From positions 62,001-126,000 of the forward strand of contig JAWKHI010000011.1 of NCBI GenBank assembly GCA_041394885.1: a stretch of 64,000 bases of DNA, given 5' to 3'. The notes under the pieces were generated by a model that was not told the DNA's origin, ran no database searches, and saw nothing but the letters and a program-made list of their open reading frames with translations. The number at the start of each line of letters is the position of its first letter. Position 1 is the stretch's first letter. Both the position numbers and the translations under genes were made by a program. Source of the DNA: DSOI01 sp041394885. GTDB taxonomy: Bacteria > Acidobacteriota > Terriglobia > Bryobacterales > Bryobacteraceae. This document shows, one piece after another, positions 1 to 9,080 of this stretch.

Positions 1-1041
1 CGCGATCACGATCGTTTCCTCGTACAGCCCGCGCTCCACCAGATCGTCGATCAACGCCGAAAGCCCACGGTCGAGCGGCGGCGTCAGCTTGTCGCGATGA
101 ATCGAATCGTTCTTGGAATGTGTATCCCACGAATTGCCGTGATAGCCCGCCGCCGTCACGAATCGCGTCCCCGCCTCGATCATGCGCCGCGCCAGCAGCA
201 GGCTCTGGCCTACCGGATCCCGCCCGTACGCATCCCGCGTCTTGTCGCTCTCCTTGGACAAATCGAATGCGTCCCGCACGCCGGGCGTGAGCAGCATCTC
301 CCACGCCTTTCGCGTGAACGCGTCCATCCGCGCATGCTCCACGCTCTCCACCCGCGCGCGATATCCGCGATCGATCGCGTCCAGAAACGATCGCCGGTTC
401 GCCACGGCTTGTTCCGACACCGACTTCGGCAGGCTCAGGTCCGTGACTTCGAATCCCGGCTTCGACGGGTCCGGCACCAGCATCGGGTCATAGTCGGGAC
501 CCAAAAACGCCGACCGGAAATAATCCTGATACTGCCGCTGCGTGTCCCACCGCGGCACGATCGCATAGGGCGGCATCGCCCCCCGTGCCCCTAGTTCCTT
601 GCCCACCACCGCGCCCAATCCCGGAAACTGCATCGCAGGATTGTGCAGATGGCCCGTCGCCGCATAATGAACCGCCTGCGGATGATCGTCGCCGAACGAA
701 CTCATGGACCGGATCACCGCCAGCTTGTCCATTCGCCGCGCGAGCTTCGGCAGTAACTCCGAAACCTGGATTCCCGCCACATTGGTCGCAATCGGACGGA
801 ACGAACTGTTCGGCTTCGGATCCCAGGTGTCCATCTGGGCCGGTCCGCCCTCGAGCCACAGCAGAATGCAGGACTTCGCTTTTCCGCCACCTGCCCCCTT
901 CGCCGCCCCCTCCGCCGCCTCCAGACGCAGCGTGTCCGCCAAATTCATCCCCAGAAACCCTAGCGATCCCGCGCGCAGAAAATCGCGCCGCCCCCACTGC
1001 TGCTCGGTCTGCGTCAGGCACCCGACTTTTCGTAGTGACAT
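1..1041 (-). CDS. DUF1501 family Tat-exported protein (3' end beyond window)
   Basis: Reading leftwards from ATG at 1039-1041, the frame stays open to the window edge (347 codons), so the C-terminus is missing. The N-terminus has a twin-arginine signal (GRRDFLRAGSLGFLG), and is followed by a typical DUF1501 start (CILLWLEGGPAQMDTWD). DUF1501 is a sulfatase/alkaline-phosphatase-like fold of unknown substrate, usually periplasmic. It lies 28 bases after the DUF1549/DUF1553 gene on the same strand; these two families, often with a PPC protein, are routinely co-encoded in acidobacteria and planctomycetes, so a joint role in envelope or polymer handling is likely but unproven. Confidence 0.85.
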   Translation of the reverse strand, partial: MSLRKVGCLTQTEQQWGRRDFLRAGSLGFLGMNLADTLRLEAAEGAAKGAGGGKAKSCILLWLEGGPAQMDTWDPKPNSSFRPIATNVAGIQVSELLPKLARRMDKLAVIRSMSSFGDDHPQAVHYAATGHLHNPAMQFPGLGAVVGKELGARGAMPPYAIVPRWDTQRQYQDYFRSAFLGPDYDPMLVPDPSKPGFEVTDLSLPKSVSEQAVANRRSFLDAIDRGYRARVESVEHARMDAFTRKAWEMLLTPGVRDAFDLSKESDKTRDAYGRDPVGQSLLLARRMIEAGTRFVTAAGYHGNSWDTHSKNDSIHRDKLTPPLDRGLSALIDDLVERGLYEETIVIA

Positions 1042-1069
1042 AGTTCGAACCTCAGTCCCGGCTCTCTGC

Positions 1070-3598
1070 TCAATGATTTTCGGCGAATTCGCGCGAACCG
1101 ATCAGTCCCCATACGAAGTCGCGCAGTCCCTGTTCCCGAGTCGGAGACGCCGCGATCAGTCTCCCGATCTCTTGCCGCTCCCCGGCCGAAGGCATCCGAG
1201 CCAGCGCCGCCAGGTACATTTCTTCCATGATCGCACTATCGCTCGCGCCGCTCTGGTACAGATCGTACGCCCGCGCGCCCTTGCCCCACAAACGCTCGTT
1301 GTAGGTCGATCCCGCCAGCAGATGCAGCGCCTGCGCCAGCTTCGGCGACGTGTCCCGCTCCGGCACCGAAAACCGGTTCGGACGCCCATACGCATCGAAA
1401 AACGCCGTCGCATAAATATCGGCTTCTTTCAATTCCACCGCCCGCGTCCCCAACGGTGTCTTCCCGCCGCGCCACTCGCCCCGGTTCATTCCCACCGCGA
1501 ACCGCTCCCGGACGCCCGTCACGTCGGCTACCGCATCCAGCAGCACTTCGGCGTCGAGCGCCCTCGGCAGCGAGTGCGAGTAGTTCATCCTGTCCGCGGC
1601 GTTGGTCGCATTGGTCGCGCTCGTCAACTGGTACGCCCGCGAGTTGACGATCGTCCGGATAAGCGGCTTGAACCTGTGCCCGCCGCGCCGGAACTCCGCG
1701 GCTAGTTTCTCGAGCAGCGCCGGGTGGCTTGGCGGATTCGTGCTCCGGAAGTCGTCCACCGGATTCACCATCCCGCGTCCGAACAGTAAGCTCCAGATCC
1801 GGTTCGCCGCCGCTTCGGCGAAATACGGATGCGCCGTCATCCACGCCGCCAGTTCCCGCCGTGGAAACTCGTTCTTCTCGAACGCCACCACTTTCCCGTC
1901 GAGCAGCGCTGGCTCCACGGGCTTCTTCGTTCGCGGATGCACCACCCGCAATTCATTCGGGCTCGGAACGTCCGCCGCCACTTCCTTCCCGTTCGGAAAG
2001 TCGAACACCACCGAACTCGGATTGCCCCCCAGCTTGAACATCGGTCCGAAAAATGCGGTCATCCCCCAGAACTGATCCTGCGTCCATTCCTCGTAGGGAT
2101 GGTCGTGGCACTGCGCGCAATCCAGCCGCCGGCCCAGGAACACCCGCACTTCCTCGCCCATCATGTTCTCCGGGGGGGGAATCACCAGGTACGGCAAATA
2201 GTGGCGCGACGCCGGCGAGTAGCCCTGCGCCGCGATCCGCTCCCGCGCCATTTCGTCATAGCCGCGGTCACGCTCCACTCCGTCCCGGATCCATTCGTAG
2301 TAGTCCGCGGTCCATTTCGGATTGATCCCCACCGGGAAAATCGACACCCGGAACAGATCCGCCAACCGGAACGTCCAATAGTCCACATACTCGGGTGAGG
2401 CGAGCAGCGTGTCCACCAGCTTCGCCCGCTTCTCGCTGTCCCGGCTGGCAAGGAACTCGCGCACCCGCCCGGGCGGCGGCATCCGTCCCGTCAAGTCCAG
2501 GCACACGCGCCGCAAGAATTCGCTATCGCCGGACAACCCCGACGGCACGATGTTGAACCGCCGCAGCTTCGCGAATACCTCCTCGTCGATGAAGTTGTTC
2601 CCCTCCACGCTCCTGTACTCCGCCACCGGCGCCCCAATCACACCCACCCCGATCCGTGCGCTCCGCCCCGTCGCCTTGATCAGGATCGCCGTCTCGCCCG
2701 GGCTCACCGTCTCGATCACTCCCGTCGCCGACACCTTCGCCACGTCCGCATCGTTGGTTACATACAGAACCTTGTGCGTGTAGTCTTCGGTCCGCCCGTC
2801 GGAATAGCGGCCCGTCACCACGATCCGCTGCTTCTCCGAAGCCGGCAGCACCACGTCGTTCGGCCACACTTCCAGCTTCACCAGCCGTGCTTCCCCGGCG
2901 CCCGCCGTCTCGCCGAACGGCGCGCCCGCCCGGATCCAGTCGAGTATCTGCCGGTAATCGTCGGACTCCTTCGGGAATCGCCGCCCGCCTCCGTGCGGCA
3001 TTTCCATCGCCGCCTTCCGCAGCAGCAGACTCTGCTCCGGATTCGCCTTGTCGATTCTCGGCTTTTGCTCTCCCGCCGGGCCCGATGCCAGCACCTGGAA
3101 CCTCCCGCCTTCCACGATCCACCGGAAATCGTCGTGCGGATGAATCCCGTTGTCGGAGAGCTTGAATCCCGCCTGCCCCTTCACCCCGCCGTGGCACCGG
3201 CTGCTGTTGCAGCCCCGCCGCGTGAAGATCTCCTCCATGTCCCGTCCGAAACTGAACGGACGCTGTTCACCCGATCGCTCCACTCGCACCGCCGCCTTCG
3301 CCCGTAATCCCTCCACCGCCGCCGTCAACCCTACCTCGCCATCGCCCACCGCCACCACGCGGCCCCCCGTCTGCGCCTCTACCACGCCCGGCGCGCTCGC
3401 CGTGAATACCGCCTGCCCCGTCAAGTCCCGCTCGCGCCCATCGGCGTACCGGCCCATCACCAGCATCTGTTGCGAGGCCCCTTTGCCGGTCAGCCGCACC
3501 GATTCCGGAATCACGCGCACGGTCTCGAGCCGCCCTTCTGCCGCCAACAAAGGCGCCGCCAGCAACGGTGTGGCCATGATGAGCAGCGCGATCCTCAC
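1070..3598 (-). CDS. Secreted DUF1549/DUF1553 protein with haem-like cysteine motifs and Ig-like domains
   Basis: An 842-residue protein with an N-terminal signal peptide (MRIALLIMATPLLAAPLLA). By eye the order is: Ig-like (BIG2-type) repeat about 25-105; cytochrome-c-like segment with CNSSRCHGG near residue 131; second Ig-like repeat about 245-320; DUF1549 about 335-545, containing LDCAQCHDHPYEEW; DUF1553 from about 580 to the end. The CxxCH and CX4CH motifs suggest covalent haem or metal binding, but the function of the family is not known. The start is GTG and overlaps the stop of the upstream PPC gene (GTGA), so the two are translationally coupled. Confidence 0.88.
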   Translation of the reverse strand: MRIALLIMATPLLAAPLLAAEGRLETVRVIPESVRLTGKGASQQMLVMGRYADGRERDLTGQAVFTASAPGVVEAQTGGRVVAVGDGEVGLTAAVEGLRAKAAVRVERSGEQRPFSFGRDMEEIFTRRGCNSSRCHGGVKGQAGFKLSDNGIHPHDDFRWIVEGGRFQVLASGPAGEQKPRIDKANPEQSLLLRKAAMEMPHGGGRRFPKESDDYRQILDWIRAGAPFGETAGAGEARLVKLEVWPNDVVLPASEKQRIVVTGRYSDGRTEDYTHKVLYVTNDADVAKVSATGVIETVSPGETAILIKATGRSARIGVGVIGAPVAEYRSVEGNNFIDEEVFAKLRRFNIVPSGLSGDSEFLRRVCLDLTGRMPPPGRVREFLASRDSEKRAKLVDTLLASPEYVDYWTFRLADLFRVSIFPVGINPKWTADYYEWIRDGVERDRGYDEMARERIAAQGYSPASRHYLPYLVIPPPENMMGEEVRVFLGRRLDCAQCHDHPYEEWTQDQFWGMTAFFGPMFKLGGNPSSVVFDFPNGKEVAADVPSPNELRVVHPRTKKPVEPALLDGKVVAFEKNEFPRRELAAWMTAHPYFAEAAANRIWSLLFGRGMVNPVDDFRSTNPPSHPALLEKLAAEFRRGGHRFKPLIRTIVNSRAYQLTSATNATNAADRMNYSHSLPRALDAEVLLDAVADVTGVRERFAVGMNRGEWRGGKTPLGTRAVELKEADIYATAFFDAYGRPNRFSVPERDTSPKLAQALHLLAGSTYNERLWGKGARAYDLYQSGASDSAIMEEMYLAALARMPSAGERQEIGRLIAASPTREQGLRDFVWGLIGSREFAENH

Positions 3599-5316
3599 AA
3601 CGTCTCCTTCACGGCGTCACTCACTACCATTACCGGAATCTCCTTCACCAGAAATCGTGACCCCAACTCGCCTTTAACCACCGGTTGCGCATACACGCGG
3701 CCCATCGCGGGCGTTCGTGTCGGCGGCGCGCCCGCGTCGGCAATCAACAGCAGCGTGGCTTTCTGATTCTTTGCCACGAACCGCTCCCGCTTGCTGATGC
3801 TCGTCGATGGCGGTGTATCCGGTTCCACTTCGGTCGCCGTCACCGCCCGCACGCCCTCCGGCAGCCCTTCCATCGTCAGAACCACATAGCCGTCAAAGCC
3901 CTCTTCCTGATCGGTCACCACGCTCAGCTTGTCCGCCTTTCCAGCCACCAGATTCAGGCTATCGGCCGCCACCTCCACCGCCCCCATGTGCGGCACCTGC
4001 GGACGCACCAACACCGCGTACTTCATCCCCCGGTCCCCGTAGCTTGCCGTGATGTCGCGGATTTCCATCGTGAATTCGCCCTCCCGCGGAAACGAATACA
4101 CCGTCTTCGGATGAATCTGCTTGGATACGTTCCCGTTCGAATTCACCGCTGAGAGAATATTCGTCAGCGCCTCCACTCCGTCGCCGTCCACCACCCGCAG
4201 CAGTGGATTCATCAACGGAAGGGTCTTCTCCGGCGTCTCCACCTCGAACGCCAGCCGGTCGCCTTCCTTCACGCCGAACAGCACCCGGTCCACATCGCCC
4301 GGCCGCTCAATGGCGCCCACCACCAGCGCCGGGGGCGTGATCCGTACCGGCTTCACCGGAGCCTCCCGCGGCTCGGCGTCGGCGTCGATCACCGGGATCG
4401 GTTCCGCCTGGCGCGTCAGCGCGCGGGACCATAACCGGCTCATCCGGTCCGGCGTCAATCGGCGCGTCCAGCGCCGCTCGTTCCACTCTTCCGGTTCTTC
4501 TTCGCGATCCTGCTCCGGAGCCTCGCGCGTGATCGCCAGCGCGTAGTTCTGCCCCGGTCCGCCATGGCCCCAGAATCCGTTCACCCGAACCAGATACTCG
4601 CCGGCTTCCTCGAATCGGTAATGCAGGCTTGCCTCGGTCGTCAGTCCCGGATAGGCCACCGGCTCGTCGGAGTACGCCAGCCGCGTCGCCCGCTCCGGGT
4701 CGAACCAACTCCCAGTCAGCTTGTAGATGCCCAGTCCCGGATCGAGCGCCGCGCTCGACCGCGTTTGAAACCACAACTCTTCTCCCGCTCTCACCCGGAA
4801 CGAATAGTAGTCCACCTCGCCCACCGCGCTGATCCGTCCGTGTACCGTCACCGGCGCCTCCACCCTCTGCGCCTCCTTCGCCAGATCGTGCGGAGTTCCG
4901 GCTTCCATCTGCGCCTTTTCCGCGTGAATGTAGAGCCGCAGTGCGTTCGAAACGCCCCCCGCCGTCAACACCCGAAACTCGCGATACGGGCCCTCGAGCG
5001 CCCCATCGAGCGTCAGTTCCACACGCAGCAGGTCCATGGGCTTCTTCTTCGGATCCGGCTTTGCCTCGGGGTCTGTGGCGCGCTCCGGAGCCACATTGAT
5101 CACCTTCGCCCGAACCCCGGTCCCGGCGAACCACAGTTCGTAGGCGCCCTTCAGGCCCATACCCCGAATTTCGGCCTGCACCGTGGTTCCTCGCTGCCCG
5201 CCCACTGGAAAGACGGAATCGATCCTCGGCGGCGCGCCCAACAATGGAATCATCGCCCAGAGCAGCCACACCGCTCCTCTCAACAAGGTTGTACGAGCCA
5301 ACGACGGCGGTTCCAT
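3595..5316 (-). CDS. Secreted PPC-domain protein
   Basis: A 573-residue protein whose N-terminus has a signal-like hydrophobic stretch (VWLLWAMIPLLGAPP). An IPT/TIG-like region follows (IDSVFPVGGQRGTTV), then a bacterial pre-peptidase C-terminal (PPC) beta-sandwich around 145-265 (VDYYSFRVRAGEELWF, then GEYLVRVNGFWG). A second sandwich-like region lies about 320-430. No catalytic domain is visible, so it is probably a binding or structural partner. It is the first gene of the leftward PPC - DUF1549/1553 - DUF1501 set and overlaps the next gene by four bases. Confidence 0.8.
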   Translation of the reverse strand: MEPPSLARTTLLRGAVWLLWAMIPLLGAPPRIDSVFPVGGQRGTTVQAEIRGMGLKGAYELWFAGTGVRAKVINVAPERATDPEAKPDPKKKPMDLLRVELTLDGALEGPYREFRVLTAGGVSNALRLYIHAEKAQMEAGTPHDLAKEAQRVEAPVTVHGRISAVGEVDYYSFRVRAGEELWFQTRSSAALDPGLGIYKLTGSWFDPERATRLAYSDEPVAYPGLTTEASLHYRFEEAGEYLVRVNGFWGHGGPGQNYALAITREAPEQDREEEPEEWNERRWTRRLTPDRMSRLWSRALTRQAEPIPVIDADAEPREAPVKPVRITPPALVVGAIERPGDVDRVLFGVKEGDRLAFEVETPEKTLPLMNPLLRVVDGDGVEALTNILSAVNSNGNVSKQIHPKTVYSFPREGEFTMEIRDITASYGDRGMKYAVLVRPQVPHMGAVEVAADSLNLVAGKADKLSVVTDQEEGFDGYVVLTMEGLPEGVRAVTATEVEPDTPPSTSISKRERFVAKNQKATLLLIADAGAPPTRTPAMGRVYAQPVVKGELGSRFLVKEIPVMVVSDAVKETL

Positions 5317-5377
5317 GCGGGATAGTCGCTTCGAAGTCTATCGTATCCGTTTGCAAATCGCCATCGGTAGCGATTAG

Positions 5378-5383
5378 AGTATA
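5378..5383 (-). promoter_or_regulatory. Candidate -10 for the PPC operon
   Basis: TATACT on the minus strand in the 79-base gap between the divergent PPC and oxidoreductase genes. It would give a leader of about 55 bases. No good -35 is visible. Confidence 0.25.
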
Positions 5384-5395
5384 GGCAGATTCCCT

Positions 5396-6742
5396 ATGGC
5401 CAAGAAGAACGATATGACCCGCCGCGATGCCGCCAAAGTTGCCGGTGCAGCCGCTCTCGCCGTTGCCGCTGCTCCCCGCATTCAGAAGGTGAAAGCCGCC
5501 AATGAACAGGTCGCCTATGCCGTCATCGGCACCGGTGGACGCGGCAGCTATCACATTGAGCACTTCAACGGCCTCGACTCCGGCAAGTGTCTCGCCGTTT
5601 GCGACATCGACGACACCGCGCTCGCCAAGGCCAAAGCGCTCTCCAAGGACAAGCCCCAGGGATACAAGGATTATCGCGAGGTCCTCGCCCGCCAGGACAT
5701 TGAAGCCGTCCTCATTGCCACGCCCCTCTACATGCACTTCCCCATCACCAAGGATGCGCTGCTTGCGGGCAAGCACGTCTTCTGCGAAAAGAGCCTCGTC
5801 TTCAGGCCTGAGGAAGTCCACGAACTCCGCGCCCTCGCCAATTCCCGCCCCAAACAGATTCTCCAGACCGGCCTGCAGCGCCGCTGCTCCGAGTTCTACC
5901 AGACCGCCAAGCAGATGATCGAAAAGGGCATGCTCGGCAAGGTCACCAACGTCTACGCCCAGTGGAACCGCGCCTCGCTCGGTCGCACCTGGCAGCCCCC
6001 GTCCTGGCGCGTTTACAAGAAGTACTCCGGCGGACTCACGGCCGAACTCGCCTCCCACCAGATCGATGTCGCCGACTGGATGATCGGCAGTCACCCCGAG
6101 TTCGTCACCGGCGTCGGCGGCATCGACACCTATAAAGACGGACGCGACGTCTACGACAACATCCAGCTCATCTTTGCCTACCCCGGTGGCCAGAAGCTCA
6201 TGTACAGCTCCATCTCCACCAATCAGCATCTCCCGCTGTTCGGCTCCCAGCGCACCCAGTTCGGCGAGATGATCATGGGCACCGAAGGCACCATTCACAT
6301 CACCGTCGGCACCGACAACGAACCGGCAACCGCGCTCTGGTTTTATGAGCCGCAGGCAAAGCCCGCCGCGCCCGCCAAGGGCAAGGAAAAGGCCGCCGTC
6401 GCCAATGCCTCCCTGTTGTCCACCGGCAAGGGCGGCAAAGGTCTGCCCGTTCTGGTCGATCGCGAACTGGTGCAGAAAGACGACGGATTCCTCGAAAAGG
6501 AAATGAAGTACGCCAAGCTCTGGCTCTACAAGAAAGGTGTTCTCGTTCCCGAAGAAGCCAAGAACCCTGTCGACGTCCAACTCGAGGAATGGTTCAATTC
6601 CATCCGGACCGGCACGCGGCCCAGAGCGGACCTCGAAGTGGGTCTTGAAGATTCCACCAACGTCATGCTCGCCAATCTCGCCATGGACGAAGGCCGCCGC
6701 GTCTACATGAACGAAATCGACAAGATGGGTAAGAAGGCCTAA
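5396..6742 (+). CDS. Gfo/Idh/MocA family oxidoreductase, Tat-exported
   Basis: A 448-residue NAD(P)-dependent sugar or inositol dehydrogenase-like protein. It starts with a Tat signal (MTRRDAAKVAGAAALAVAAAP), followed by the Rossmann glycine motif VIGTGGRGSYH. A lysine in the HVFCEKSLVF segment corresponds to the usual family EKP motif, here with Ser in place of Pro. About 30 alanine/lysine-rich residues (AKPAAPAKGKEKAA) are inserted near residue 325. Substrate is unknown; exported members of this family are frequent in acidobacteria and planctomycetes. It is followed by a hairpin and then a secreted FAD enzyme on the same strand. Confidence 0.88.
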   Translation: MAKKNDMTRRDAAKVAGAAALAVAAAPRIQKVKAANEQVAYAVIGTGGRGSYHIEHFNGLDSGKCLAVCDIDDTALAKAKALSKDKPQGYKDYREVLARQDIEAVLIATPLYMHFPITKDALLAGKHVFCEKSLVFRPEEVHELRALANSRPKQILQTGLQRRCSEFYQTAKQMIEKGMLGKVTNVYAQWNRASLGRTWQPPSWRVYKKYSGGLTAELASHQIDVADWMIGSHPEFVTGVGGIDTYKDGRDVYDNIQLIFAYPGGQKLMYSSISTNQHLPLFGSQRTQFGEMIMGTEGTIHITVGTDNEPATALWFYEPQAKPAAPAKGKEKAAVANASLLSTGKGGKGLPVLVDRELVQKDDGFLEKEMKYAKLWLYKKGVLVPEEAKNPVDVQLEEWFNSIRTGTRPRADLEVGLEDSTNVMLANLAMDEGRRVYMNEIDKMGKKA

Positions 6743-6767
6743 ACCGGAAATACGAGCTTCTGCCTGC

Positions 6768-6786
6768 GCGAGGCCTTTGGCCTCGC
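6768..6786 (+). terminator. Strong intergenic hairpin
   Basis: Perfect 8-bp inverted repeat GCGAGGCC-TTT-GGCCTCGC between the two oxidoreductase genes. No U-run follows, so it may be an mRNA-stabilising or attenuating stem rather than a complete terminator. Confidence 0.4.
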
Positions 6787-6805
6787 CGCCCCGGCGATCC
6801 AATCT

Positions 6806-8443
6806 ATGCGCCTCCTCGCCCTGAGCGTCCTGACCGCTGCCCTCGCCTATCCCGCCGCGCGCAAAGCGGATGTCGTCATTTACGGCTGCACCTCCGCCGC
6901 TATGACCGCCGCCGTCCAGACCGTCTCGATGGGCAAGTCCGTCTTGGTCGCCTGTCCCGAGAAACACCTTGGCGGACTCACTGCCGGCGGCCTCGGCTGG
7001 ACCGACTCCGGCAATAAGGCTGTTATCGGCGGGCTCTCCCGCGACTTCTACCATCGCGTCTGGCTCCACTACCAGAAGCCCGATGCCTTCCGCTGGCAGA
7101 AGCGTGAGGACTACGGCAACAAAGGGCAGGGAACCGCCGCTATGGACGGCGAAGCCCGCACCATGTGGATCTTCGAACCTCACGTCGCCGAGCGGGTGTA
7201 CGAAGAGTGGATGAAAGAGCGCAAGATTCGCATCTTCCGCGATTCCTGGCTGGACCGCTCCGCCAACGGCGTCCGCAAAGACAACTCCGGCCGCATCGCA
7301 TCCATCCGCATGCAGAACGGCGACACCTACTCGGCGGCCATGTTCATTGACGCCACCTACGAAGGCGACCTCATGGCCGCCGCCGGCGTCGATTACTTCG
7401 TCGGACGCGAGGCCACCTCCGTCTACCAGGAAAAGTGGAACGGCATCCAGACCGGCGTGCTCCACCACAGGCACCACTTCGGCGCCGTCCCCAAACCCAT
7501 CTCGCCCTATCGCGTCCCCGGCGATCCCGCCAGCGGCGTCCTGGCGCGCATCAGCACCGATCCCCCCGGCCAATACGGCGCCGGCGACAAGAAGGTGCAG
7601 GCCTACTGCTTTCGCATGTGTCTCACCCGCTTGGACGCCAATCGCGTTCCCTTCGCCAAACCGCCCGGGTATGATCCGTCTCAGTACGAACTCCTCGCCC
7701 GCATCTATCAGGCCGGCTGGCGCGAAACGTTCCAAAAGTACGATCCCATTCCCAATCTCAAAACCGACACCAACAACCACGGCCCTTTCAGCACCGATAA
7801 CATCGGCCGTAACTGGGACTACCCGGAAGCCTCCTACGAGCGCCGCCGCGAAATCGTTCAGGAACACGAAACTTACCAGCGGGGCCTGCTCTACTTCATC
7901 GCCAATGACCCGAGCGTCCCGGCCGATGTCCGCGCCGAAATGTCCCAGTGGGGCCTCGCCAAGGATGAGTTCGCCTCCACCGGAAACTGGCCTCACCAAC
8001 TCTACGTCCGCGAAGCCCGCCGCATGATCGGCAGCTACGTCATGACCGAGAATGAACTCCTCAAACGGCGCCCCACTCCCGATCCGGTCGGCATGGGCTC
8101 CTACGGGATCGATTCCCACAACATCCAGCGCTACATCACGCCCGAAGGTTACGTCCAGAACGAAGGCGACATCGGCGTCAGCACACAAGGCCCCTACCAG
8201 ATCGCCTATGGATCCCTCGTCCCCAAGCGCGGACAGGCCCCCAACTTGCTCGTTCCCGTGTGCGCCTCGGCCTCCCACATCGCCTACGGATCCATCCGCA
8301 TGGACCCCGTGTTCATGATCCTCGGACAGTCGGCCGCCACCGCCGCCGTGCTGGCCATCGACGGCAAACTCGCCGTGCAGGACGTTCCCTACCAGAAACT
8401 CCGCGCGCGACTGCTCGCCGATGGCCAGGTTCTGAGCAACTGA
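6806..8443 (+). CDS. Secreted FAD-dependent oxidoreductase
   Basis: A 545-residue protein of the FAD_oxidored (PF12831-like) family. A signal peptide (MRLLALSVLTAALAYPAA) precedes a dinucleotide-binding start (ADVVIYGCTSAAMTAAVQ), with CGCT-like variation in place of the usual GxGxxG. The segment LGGLTAGGLGWTDSGN and the C-terminal SASHIAYGSIRMDPVFMILG are characteristic of these proteins. The substrate is unknown, possibly a sugar or alcohol. The 63-base gap to the upstream oxidoreductase suggests co-transcription. Confidence 0.85.
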   Translation: MRLLALSVLTAALAYPAARKADVVIYGCTSAAMTAAVQTVSMGKSVLVACPEKHLGGLTAGGLGWTDSGNKAVIGGLSRDFYHRVWLHYQKPDAFRWQKREDYGNKGQGTAAMDGEARTMWIFEPHVAERVYEEWMKERKIRIFRDSWLDRSANGVRKDNSGRIASIRMQNGDTYSAAMFIDATYEGDLMAAAGVDYFVGREATSVYQEKWNGIQTGVLHHRHHFGAVPKPISPYRVPGDPASGVLARISTDPPGQYGAGDKKVQAYCFRMCLTRLDANRVPFAKPPGYDPSQYELLARIYQAGWRETFQKYDPIPNLKTDTNNHGPFSTDNIGRNWDYPEASYERRREIVQEHETYQRGLLYFIANDPSVPADVRAEMSQWGLAKDEFASTGNWPHQLYVREARRMIGSYVMTENELLKRRPTPDPVGMGSYGIDSHNIQRYITPEGYVQNEGDIGVSTQGPYQIAYGSLVPKRGQAPNLLVPVCASASHIAYGSIRMDPVFMILGQSAATAAVLAIDGKLAVQDVPYQKLRARLLADGQVLSN

Positions 8444-8649
8444 CCGGCTTTGGTCCACGACAGTTACCCGCGATCGCACCCCCGGATAAATCGTACACGG
8501 CACTTCGTGAGTTCCAGGCTGCTCGAACTTATCCCCGAAGCTCGCTTGCGCGTGGACACGCTCCCGGCCCGCCTCCCGGATTGAACGCATTCACAATGTC
8601 TCGCCGCGCCTCTCCCCCCTTGGATGTGGGGCGCGATAGAAAAAAACGG

Positions 8650-8685
8650 TTGACACACGAACACAATCGTACTAAATAATTAGTA
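8650..8685 (+). promoter_or_regulatory. Promoter and BlaI-type operator overlapping the blaI start codon
   Basis: TTGACA at 8650-8655 is a consensus -35. Seventeen bases later TAAATA (8673-8678) can serve as -10. The inverted repeat TACTAAATAATTAGTA (8670-8685: 6-bp arms, 4-bp centre) covers the -10 and ends on the A of the ATG. It resembles BlaI/MecI operators (TAC/GTA half sites). Transcription would start at or near 8685, so the mRNA may be leaderless; no ribosome binding site is visible. Confidence 0.7.
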
Positions 8686-9080
8686 TGCGACCTCGATCGC
8701 CCGCCTCCATCCTCACCGCCCAGGAGCTCGAGATCATGAAGATCGTCTGGAGCCTCCCGGCTTCCCCCACCGTCCGCAACGTCTACGAGGAGCTACTCAA
8801 GAATCGCAAGATCGCCTACACCACCGTCATGACAATGATGGGAATACTCGAACAGAAAGGCTATCTCATCCGCGAACAAGGTGACCGTGCCTATACCTAC
8901 CGCCCCGCCCAGCCACGCCAGAAGGTGGTCGGCGCCATGGTGCGGGACTTCTTGCAGCGCGTCTTCGATGGGTCTGCCAAGCCGCTCCTCCAACACCTCG
9001 TCGACGATGACCGTCTCTCAAAACAGGAGATCGACGAGATCGCCGCCATCGTCAATTCCACCCGGAGAAAACGGTCATGA
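8685..9080 (+). CDS. blaI: BlaI/MecI/CopY-family transcriptional repressor
   Basis: A 131-residue winged-helix repressor of normal family length. The DNA-binding part (LTAQELEIMKIVWSLP, then TTVMTMMGILEQKGYLIRE) is followed by the dimerisation/cleavage part (AMVRDFLQRVFDGSAKPLLQHLV). In the Bla/Mec systems the partner M56 protease triggers cleavage of this repressor. Here the M56 gene follows with an ATGA overlap. The promoter palindrome over the start codon implies autoregulation. The inducing signal is not evident, because the partner lacks a penicillin-binding sensor. Confidence 0.92.
   Translation: MRPRSPASILTAQELEIMKIVWSLPASPTVRNVYEELLKNRKIAYTTVMTMMGILEQKGYLIREQGDRAYTYRPAQPRQKVVGAMVRDFLQRVFDGSAKPLLQHLVDDDRLSKQEIDEIAAIVNSTRRKRS

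Noticed and set aside
4307..8590. 1427-codon open frame on the minus strand across three real genes
   Set aside because: It is antisense to clearly recognisable oxidoreductase genes, is glycine/aspartate-rich without domains, and is explained by GC-rich codon bias suppressing stops.
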